16,949 nucleotides of DNA, taken from NCBI GenBank assembly GCA_012517755.1, contig JAAYUH010000087.1, positions 1 through 16,949 on the forward strand. The letters run 5' to 3'. The number at the start of each line of letters is the position of its first letter. The stretch's first letter is position 1. The notes beneath the pieces were generated by a model. It was not told the DNA's origin. It saw nothing but the letters and a program-made list of their open reading frames with translations, and did no database searches. The position numbers and the translations under genes were made by a program. The DNA is from a bacterium (GTDB taxonomy: Bacteria; Caldisericota; Caldisericia; B22-G15). Positions 7,505 to 14,600 of the stretch are shown in pieces.

Positions 7505-7531
7505 ATTATATCAAAATTGATATGTTAAAAT
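7505..7531. promoter_or_regulatory. divergent phoB / sir2 promoter region with a perfect dyad
   Basis: The 44-base spacer between the two start codons contains the perfect inverted repeat ATATCAA-AA-TTGATAT (7508-7523). For phoB, a -10-like TATAAT is read on the minus strand at 7510-7505 and overlaps the left arm. For sir2, TAAAAT at 7526-7531 follows the right arm. Neither has a good -35 box. Both genes lack a ribosome site, and the predicted starts of transcription fall within a few bases of the start codons. The dyad is seen directly; its use as an operator is inferred. Confidence 0.5.
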
Positions 7532-7538
7532 AATAATA

Positions 7539-8294
7539 ATGGATGATAATTTAGAAACTGTAAAAGAACTTATTAATAAAACTGATAATATCTATGCTTT
7601 GACTGGTGCTGGAATTTCAACAAATGCTGGTCTGCCAGATTTTAGAGGACCAAAAGGAATCTACAGATTGAAAAACTATGATGCAGACAAAATATTTGAT
7701 ATAAAATATTTTTCAATAAACCCAGAATATTTTTATAATTTTATTAAAGATTTCATTAATTTAACTGATAAAATTGAACCAACTTTTACTCATAGGTTCC
7801 TTTATAAATTAGAGAAATCTAAAAAACTAAAAGGAATAATAACGCAAAACATTGATATGCTTCATGAAAAAGCAGGAAGTAGGAATATAATCAATATTCA
7901 TGGCTCTATAAAAGATTGGTTTTGTGTTGAATGTGGAAAAGATTATGATTTGATAGATATAAAGGATAAAATAGTAAGTAGTAAAATTCCAGAATGTGAA
8001 TTATGTGGCGGATTAATAAGACCAAACATTGTTTTTTATGGAGAGAGTGTACAAAATTATGATTTAGCAGTAAAATGGGTTTCAAATGCAGATTTACTTT
8101 TAGTTATTGGTACAAGTTTAAATGTTTATCCGGCTTCATTTTTGCCATCTATCACAAAAGGAAAAGTTGTGATAGTTAATAAAGGTGAAATATCAGTATC
8201 TCATTTAGGTAAATTTATTGTTATTAATGAAGATATTGATGAATTTTTTAAAAAATTAGATGAAAATTTAATTTTGGAGGGAAATTATGATTGA
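7539..8294 (+). CDS. Sir2-family NAD-dependent protein deacylase (sirtuin)
   Basis: This 251-residue cytoplasmic sirtuin removes acyl groups from lysine side chains using NAD, giving O-acyl-ADP-ribose and nicotinamide. It has the NAD-binding motif TGAGISTNAGLPDFRG (22-37), the QNID motif (103-106), the catalytic base His121 in NIHGS, a zinc ribbon with Cys129, Cys132, Cys153 and Cys156, and the ribose-contact GTS (191-193). Everything needed for catalysis is present and length is typical. The ATG has no Shine-Dalgarno site and may be read from a leaderless transcript. It is the first gene of a tightly packed run, overlapping the next gene by eight bases. The acyl group preferred cannot be told from sequence alone. 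Confidence 0.95.
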   Translation: MDDNLETVKELINKTDNIYALTGAGISTNAGLPDFRGPKGIYRLKNYDADKIFDIKYFSINPEYFYNFIKDFINLTDKIEPTFTHRFLYKLEKSKKLKGIITQNIDMLHEKAGSRNIINIHGSIKDWFCVECGKDYDLIDIKDKIVSSKIPECELCGGLIRPNIVFYGESVQNYDLAVKWVSNADLLLVIGTSLNVYPASFLPSITKGKVVIVNKGEISVSHLGKFIVINEDIDEFFKKLDENLILEGNYD

Positions 8295-8727
8295 AGAAAA
8301 AATCAAAGAACTTGGCTACTCTTTAATAGAGGTAACTCCACCTCTTGCATCTTATTTACCCTGTGTTAAATCTGGTAATCTAATTTTTTTATCTGGTGTA
8401 ATATCAGATAAAAAGGGAAAACTTGGAAAGGATTTAACAACTCAAGATGGCTATGAAGAGAGCAAACAATGTGCAATTAAACTTTTATCAAATCTTAAAG
8501 GTTTTATAAAAAATCTTGATAATGTAGTTAGAATTGTAAAGGTTGAAGGTTATGTTAATTCAACCGAAGATTTTAGCGAACAATCAAAAGTTATAAACGG
8601 AGCAAGTGATCTTCTATTCGATATTTTTGGTGAATTAGGCAAACATTCAAGAGTTGCAATTGGTGTTATGAATTTACCTTTTAATGCTTCAATAGAAATT
8701 TCAATGATTGTGGAGGTCAAAGAATGA
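8287..8727 (+). CDS. RidA/YjgF-YER057c-UK114 family protein
   Basis: This 146-residue protein of the RidA superfamily forms trimeric barrels with active sites between subunits. RidA members hydrolyse reactive enamine/imine intermediates made by PLP enzymes; other branches have different or unknown tasks. The C-terminal motif SRVAIGVMNLPFNASIEI keeps Arg122, which in RidA binds the carboxylate of the substrate, and Glu137. The N-terminal part (YLPCVKSGNLIFLSGVIS) and the longer length resemble the subgroup distinct from canonical E. coli RidA (about 128 aa), so the exact activity is open. The ATG follows GGAGG well and overlaps sir2. The stop overlaps the next start as ATGA, so coupled translation is likely. 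Confidence 0.88.
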   Translation: MIEEKIKELGYSLIEVTPPLASYLPCVKSGNLIFLSGVISDKKGKLGKDLTTQDGYEESKQCAIKLLSNLKGFIKNLDNVVRIVKVEGYVNSTEDFSEQSKVINGASDLLFDIFGELGKHSRVAIGVMNLPFNASIEISMIVEVKE

Positions 8728-9278
8728 ATCGAGATGAAGCGATAGAACTTATAAAAGAAAAATTAAATGATAATAATCTTGTTTATCACTCAATTTCAGT
8801 TGGTGCAATTATGAAAGGAGTTGCAAAATATTTTGGAGAGGATGAAAACAGATGGGAGTTGTGTGGAGTTTTGCATGATATTGACTATTCTGAAACAAAG
8901 GATGATCCAAATAAGCACTCTCTCGTTGGTGCAGAATATTTGAAAAATTTAGGTTTTGATGATGAATTTACAAATGCTGTTGCTTCTCATAATGAAAGAC
9001 ATAAAATAGGTAGAGAATCTCTTCTTGCAAAAGCTCTTTATGCTTCTGACCCTTTATCTGGTCTTATTGTTGCAACTGCTCTTGTTATGCCTGATAGAAA
9101 AATAAATAGTGTTAAGTTAAGTTCAGTTATGAAAAAATTTAAAACAAAAGAGTTTGCAAGAGGAGCTGATAGAGAACAGATAAAAACATGCGAAAGTGAA
9201 TTAAATATTCCCCTTGAAAAATTTATAGAGATTGCTCTTGAATCGATGAAAGAAATTGGAGAAGAGATTGGATTATAA
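8724..9278 (+). CDS. HD-domain (HDIG-type) metal-dependent hydrolase
   Basis: This 184-residue soluble protein has an HD-superfamily phosphohydrolase fold. Metal ligands appear in order as His22 (LVYHSISVG), His51-Asp52 in LHDIDYS, His89 in VASHNER and Asp109 in YASDPLSGL. Such short stand-alone HDIG proteins are common in clostridia and other anaerobes. They are predicted to cleave phosphate esters of nucleotides or related compounds, but most have no proven substrate. The start is fixed by the ATGA overlap with the RidA-family gene and a GGAGG site eight bases upstream. It overlaps the following alkyltransferase gene. The family call is firm; the substrate is unknown. Confidence 0.85.
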   Translation: MNRDEAIELIKEKLNDNNLVYHSISVGAIMKGVAKYFGEDENRWELCGVLHDIDYSETKDDPNKHSLVGAEYLKNLGFDDEFTNAVASHNERHKIGRESLLAKALYASDPLSGLIVATALVMPDRKINSVKLSSVMKKFKTKEFARGADREQIKTCESELNIPLEKFIEIALESMKEIGEEIGL

Positions 9279-9771
9279 ACAATTTCTTGTTGATTTAGAT
9301 TTTATAAAATTAAAAGTTTTTTTTAATGAAAAGAAAAATAAGATTTTAAAAACTGAAATATTAGAAAATGATTCAAAAAATTTAAAAGAGACAAAAAATT
9401 ATATTTCTGAACTAATAAAAGAATATTTTTATGGTTATATAGATAAACTTGATTTATCAATTTTAAATTTTGATAATATGACTGATTTTCAAAAAGATCT
9501 ACTTATTAAACTTACTGAAATTCCAAGAGGAAAAGTAACAACTTATAAAAATTTAGGTAAAAAAATTGGAAAAGATAGAGCATATAGAGCTGTTGGAACA
9601 TCTTTAGCAAAAAATCCTTTTCCAATAATTATACCTTGCCATAGAGTTATAAGAAGTGATTTAAATGTTGGAAATTATTCTAATGGATATGATTTAAAAG
9701 TTAAAATTTTACAATTTGAAGGAGTAATCTTTGAAAAAAAACATTTTGTATCAAAAAAATCAATTTTATAA
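9268..9771 (+). CDS. ogt: methylated-DNA--protein-cysteine S-methyltransferase
   Basis: This 167-residue suicide DNA-repair protein moves the alkyl group from O6-alkylguanine (and O4-alkylthymine) to its own cysteine. The DNA-binding and active-site domain is clear: the helix-turn-helix region PRGKVTTYKNLGKKIG (about 86-101), the arginine finger in RAVG, and the acceptor Cys124 in IIPCHRVI. The N-terminal domain is AT-driven Lys/Asn-rich and less conserved. The TTG at 9268-9270 lies six bases after GGAG and is preferred; another TTG at 9256 in the same frame would add four residues. Both overlap the HD gene. The end overlaps the solute-binding protein gene by about 40 bases. Confidence 0.93.
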   Translation: MDYKQFLVDLDFIKLKVFFNEKKNKILKTEILENDSKNLKETKNYISELIKEYFYGYIDKLDLSILNFDNMTDFQKDLLIKLTEIPRGKVTTYKNLGKKIGKDRAYRAVGTSLAKNPFPIIIPCHRVIRSDLNVGNYSNGYDLKVKILQFEGVIFEKKHFVSKKSIL

Positions 9772-10498
9772 TTTAAATTTACTAAAAAAAATTTTATTTT
9801 CTTTAATTATTTTTTTAGTTTTTGTAACTTATTCTTGTAATTCAGAACAAAAAATTTTGAATGTTGGTATATATACAGAATATCCTCCTTTTTCTTATAA
9901 AGAGGATGATAAAATAAAGGGTTTTAATATAGATTTTTTGGATATATGTTTAAAAGAGATTAAATATAAACCAAATTATATAGAGATTGATTTTGATTCG
10001 TTTGATAAGTTGAAAAATAGTGAAGTTGATATATTAATGGGTGGGTATCCAATAATCTATAAATACCCAGATGGGATTTCATTAACTGAACCATATTTCG
10101 ATATGTCACTTTATCTTATCTCAAGAATTGATAATCCAATAGATTCAATAGAAAAATTAAGTGATAAAAAGTTGATTTTACCTCTTTATACTTTTTCTGA
10201 AGAATTAGTAAAAAATGTGAAAAACTTAGAAAAATTACCTTACAAAAATTACAGTGAGAGTATGAAATCACTTGAAAATGGTGATACTGATGCAGTTCTT
10301 GTAGAAAAAGTTTTACTTGATATTTATTCTTTAGATGAAAATAAATTTATAAAAGTAAAGGTATACAATCAAGGTCTAACAATCGTCCTAAGAGAAGATA
10401 GTGATGAGTTAAGATATGAATTTAACAATACAATATCTAATTTAATTAAGACAAAACAATATAAAAATCTAATTTTAAAATGGTTTGAGGAGGAATGA
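9731..10498 (+). CDS. family 3 extracellular solute-binding lipoprotein
   Basis: This 255-residue protein matches the bacterial family 3 solute-binding fold (polar amino acids and related ligands). The mature part opens with ILNVGIYTEYPPFSYKE and GFNIDFLDICLKEI, the family's first strand and helix. The signal peptide is unusually long at the N-side: a 20-residue polar stretch, then a hydrophobic core (21-34) and lipobox TYSC with Cys36. The TTG start at 9731-9733 is supported by GGAG six bases upstream, although it lies 41 bases inside ogt. No permease or ATPase gene is adjacent, so it either serves a transporter encoded elsewhere or acts as a sensor. Ligand unknown; an amino acid would fit the next gene. 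Confidence 0.87.
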   Translation: MKKNILYQKNQFYNLNLLKKILFSLIIFLVFVTYSCNSEQKILNVGIYTEYPPFSYKEDDKIKGFNIDFLDICLKEIKYKPNYIEIDFDSFDKLKNSEVDILMGGYPIIYKYPDGISLTEPYFDMSLYLISRIDNPIDSIEKLSDKKLILPLYTFSEELVKNVKNLEKLPYKNYSESMKSLENGDTDAVLVEKVLLDIYSLDENKFIKVKVYNQGLTIVLREDSDELRYEFNNTISNLIKTKQYKNLILKWFEEE

Positions 10499-11505
10499 TG
10501 AAAAACTATAATGTTGCAGTTTATGGAACTGGTTCAATGGGGACAGGAATAATTTCTTTAATCTTAGAAAAAAGTTCATTGAATTTAGTTGGTGTTATTT
10601 CTAAAAGAAAAGAGAGGGAGGGAATTGATGTTGGAGAAATTTTGGATGGGAGAAAAACAGGAGTATTGATAAGCAATTCTTTAGATAAAATATTTGAAAA
10701 GAAAGTAGATGTTTTTTTACATGCGACATCATCGAGAGTATCTGATATTTATCCAGAGATTGTTCCAATATTAAAAAATAGAATAAATGTAATAACTATT
10801 GCAGAAGAGATGTCTTATCCATGGGTTGCAAATAAAAAACTCTCTGAATCAATAGATGAACTTGCGAGAGAAAATGGTGTTTCAATTCTTGGTACTGGAG
10901 TTAACCCAGGTTTTGTTCTTGATACATTGATAATTACCTTAACAGGAGTTATGAAAAAAATTGATAAGATTTACGCTAAAAGAGTAAATGATCTTTCACC
11001 ATATGGACCTACAGTTATGAAGACACAAGGAGTAGGAACTACTTTGAATGAATTTGATGAAGGCATTAAAAATGGAACAATTGTTGGGCATTTTGGATTT
11101 CCAGAATCAATCAATATGATAGCTGATGCTCTTAATTGGAAAGTTGATAATGTTATTGAAACAAGAGAGCCAATAGTTTCAAATGTTTTAAGAAAAACAA
11201 AATATGTTGAGGTCAAACCCGGAATGGTAGCAGGATGTAGGCATATTGCAAAAGGAATAATTGATGGATATGAAAAAATAATTCTCGAACACCCTCAACA
11301 AATATTACCAGAACTTGAAGGAGTTGAAACTGGAGACTATATAAAAATAGATGGAGACCCTCAAATAAATTTTGTAAACAAACCAGAGATTGCTGGGGGT
11401 ATAGCAACAATTTCTATAGCAGTTAATATGACTCCTCTTGTTTATGATGCAAAACCAGGGTTAATTACAATGAAAGATCTACCTATCCCAAGATTTTTAA
11501 AATAA
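10498..11505 (+). CDS. ord: 2,4-diaminopentanoate dehydrogenase
   Basis: This 335-residue NAD(P)-dependent oxidoreductase has an N-terminal Rossmann motif VYGTGSMG (Gly10, Gly12, Gly15) and a dihydrodipicolinate-reductase-like overall plan. Conserved stretches such as GTGVNPGFVLDTLIITLTGV, SPYGPTVMKTQGVGTT and GHFGFPES match the Ord enzyme of ornithine fermentation. That enzyme oxidatively deaminates 2,4-diaminopentanoate to 2-amino-4-oxopentanoate after the B12-dependent ornithine aminomutase step. The other pathway genes are not in the window. The second of two adjacent ATGs is chosen because it sits four bases after AGGAGG; the first, at 10495, adds one Met. It overlaps the stop of the previous gene (TGATG). 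A related amino-dehydrogenase role remains possible. Confidence 0.85.
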   Translation: MKNYNVAVYGTGSMGTGIISLILEKSSLNLVGVISKRKEREGIDVGEILDGRKTGVLISNSLDKIFEKKVDVFLHATSSRVSDIYPEIVPILKNRINVITIAEEMSYPWVANKKLSESIDELARENGVSILGTGVNPGFVLDTLIITLTGVMKKIDKIYAKRVNDLSPYGPTVMKTQGVGTTLNEFDEGIKNGTIVGHFGFPESINMIADALNWKVDNVIETREPIVSNVLRKTKYVEVKPGMVAGCRHIAKGIIDGYEKIILEHPQQILPELEGVETGDYIKIDGDPQINFVNKPEIAGGIATISIAVNMTPLVYDAKPGLITMKDLPIPRFLK

Positions 11506-11664
11506 TTTTGCTTTTATAATCTGATTTGCAGTTAACAATATGCTGTGAAGTTGAACTTAATTCATATCTTTTTGAAAACCCTTATTAATAAATAATTTTT
11601 TAATTATTGACTAAAGTTTCTTAGGGTTGTAAATTTAAATAAAGGTGTAATTTTAGGAGGAATT
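11506..11664 (+). promoter_or_regulatory. nrdJ upstream region with promoter and ribosome site
   Basis: This 159-base gap has no gene. A -35 box TTGACT (11607-11612), a 17-base spacer and a -10-like TAAATT (11630-11635) form a plausible promoter. AGGAGG (11655-11660) lies four bases before the nrdJ ATG. I looked for a cobalamin riboswitch and for a paired NrdR box and found neither with confidence. No obvious hairpin plus T-tract terminates the ord transcript, so read-through into nrdJ is possible. Confidence 0.6.
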
Positions 11665-14600
11665 ATGGAGAATAAAATAGATTTAACTCCTCAGGCAAAA
11701 CTTGTTCTTGAGAAAAGGTATCTTAAAAAAAATGAGAAAGGAGAAGTTATAGAGACTCCCTTTGAAATGTTTGAAAGAGTAGCAAGGGTTATTTCAAATG
11801 TTGATAGATTTTACAATAAGGATGTTGATATTGAAAAAACATATGAGAATTTTTTGAATGTTATGATTAATCTTGAGTTTCTTCCAAATTCACCAACACT
11901 AATGAATGCTGGAAGGGAACTTGGATTGTTGAGTGCCTGTTTTGTTTTACCTGTAGGTGATTCATTAAATGAAATTTTTGATTCTTTAAAATACACAGCA
12001 TTGATCCATCAAGGAGGCGGTGGTTGTATAAGAAAGGGATCTAAAGTTATAACTTCTTTCTGTGGGGTCGAGGAAATTGATAAAATATATGAAAAAATTT
12101 TTTTAAAAGGATATAAAGAGGAAATATATTCTCCAAATGCAAAATATATTGATATTAACAATTTAAATATTTTTACTCTATCTTTTAATTCAAAGACCTA
12201 TAAATATGAGAAAGACAAAATAAATAATATATGGAAATATAATATACCAAAAGAAAAAAGCTATACAATAGTTCTTGAAGGAAATACAGAAATAACAACA
12301 TCAGAGTGGCATCCATTTGTTGTCTATAATAACGGAAAAATTATAGAAAAAGAGGCAAAGGACATAAAGGTTGGAGATTTGATTGTTGGACCAAATGAAT
12401 CTTTAATTGAAAATTATCTTTTTGAAAATAATAAAGATGAAATTTCTATAAATTTGTCATATTTAATTGGATATTTTTTAGTAGATGGTTCTTTAACAAA
12501 AACAAAAAATGGATTAAGGATGAGATTTTTTGATTCCTCTAAAGAATTATTAGAAGAAATAGTAAAAATTATTCATAAATTAACAAATAAAAAATACTCT
12601 ATTCAAAGAGATAAAAGAAGTAAAAATAATTACATTTTAAACATTTATGATAAACAATTAATCGAGAAAATAATAGATCTTACTGGAGTTAAACCAGGTT
12701 CTAAGAGTTTTATTATAAAAGTACCTGATTATTTATATAAATGTAATATTGAAAATATATTTTCTTTTTTAGCAGGTCTAATTGATTCAGATGGATATGT
12801 TGAAAAGAATAAAAAGAGAATAAGTTTTTCAACAGCAAGTGAAAAAATGAAAGAAGATTTGGTTTATGTTTTATCGCTTTTAGGATTTAAATTTTCAATA
12901 AGAGAAAGAAAACCAAAAAATAAAAACTGGAATATAATGTGGGAAGTTTATATAACAGGTGTAGATGAAATTGAAAAATTTGATAGAACAATAGGAAAAT
13001 ATATAAAAAATAATGAGAAAATAATAAGAATAAAAAATCATATAAAAACAAAATCCTCTTCTAAAAAAGGAAATGTTCCATTTGAACTTTTTGAAGAGAT
13101 TTTAAATGAAGCTGGAATAAAAACTAACACAACAGAAATTCATAGAAAATCAATAAAAATTGGAAACAAATATTTCTTTCTTTCAAGATGGAAAGAGAAA
13201 AATATTATAAATTTAAATAAAATTTTATATTTGATAGATGAAGTCTTAAAACTAAATATTGAAGAAGAAAAAAGGGAAAAATTAATAAAACTCAAACTTA
13301 TTTTACCAGCTTTAAAAGAAGTTAAAAAGGTGGCTAAAGGTAAATATGAGGGTGAATTTTTCGATTTTACAGTTGAAAAAAACAACAACTATCTGGCTGG
13401 AATAAATGGATTCACTTTAATTCATAACACAGGATTTTCGTTTTCAAAATTAAGACCAAAGGGAGATGTTGTTAAATCAACAATGGGTGTTGCTTCTGGA
13501 CCAATATCTTTTATGGAGGTTTTTGATAAAGCAACTGAAACTATTAAACAGGGTGGAGTAAGAAGGGGGGCTAATATGGGAATTTTAAGAATCGATCATC
13601 CAGATATAATAGATTTTATAACTGCAAAAGATAGACAAGGTTATTTAACCAATTTCAATATTTCAGTTGCAATAACTGACTATTTTATGAATAGATATTT
13701 TAATGATGAGGAATATGAATTAATAAATCCAAGAGATGGAAGGGTTGTAAAAAAACTTAGAGCAAGAGAAGTTTTTGATATGATTGTTGAACATGCATGG
13801 AAGAGTGGAGACCCAGGTGTTATTTTTATTGATAATATAAATAAAGCAAATCCAACACCTCATATTGGAGAGATAGAAGCAACAAACCCTTGTGTTGTTG
13901 GCGATACATTAATTGCTACAGAAAATGGCCTTGTTAAAGCAAAAAATTTAAAAAAGGGTATTAAGATTTGGAGTGGAAACAAGTGGAATGAAATCAATGA
14001 GGTCATAAATAATGGTGTCCAAAAAATTTATAAGATAACTTTAAAATCAGGAGTTGAGTTAAAAATAACAAAAGATCATAAATTATATACTTCAAGTGGA
14101 TGGAAAAAAGTGGAAGAAATTAAATTGGGTGAAAAAGTTTATATTCCATTAAATATAAAAGAAGATAATAATGATAATTGCGATTTCGAATTTTATGAAT
14201 TGATTGGTTATTTTATTGGCGATGGTTCTTTAAGCAATTCAAATCATGTATCTTTACATGTAGGAGATGATGATAAATTAGCCACATATTTTGAGCCTAT
14301 TCTTAAAAAATATTCTGGTTCCTCATATGTTATACAAAGAGAAAGACAATATATCATAGATACACATAGGAAAAGTTTTGCAGATGAAATAAGAAGATTA
14401 TTTAATATAAATGTTTCAAAAAGTGAACAAAAAGAGATTCCAGAAAATATATTGAATCTCGGACATAACTCATTAAAAGCTGTTTTAAGAGGTATTTTTT
14501 CATCTGATGGAACAGTTTATGATTCAAATGGAACAGTTACTATTGCATTATCGTCTGGTTCAATTAGACTATTAAAACAAGTTCAACTATTACTTCTTTA

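Noticed and set aside
11506..11664. cobalamin riboswitch before nrdJ
   Set aside because: The gap is only 159 bases and I could not find the conserved B12-box core or the expected pairing.
12025..13428. group I or II intron, or a separate endonuclease gene, instead of an intein
   Set aside because: The insertion is fully in frame, starts with Cys, ends with His-Asn and carries protein-splicing blocks A, B, F and G.
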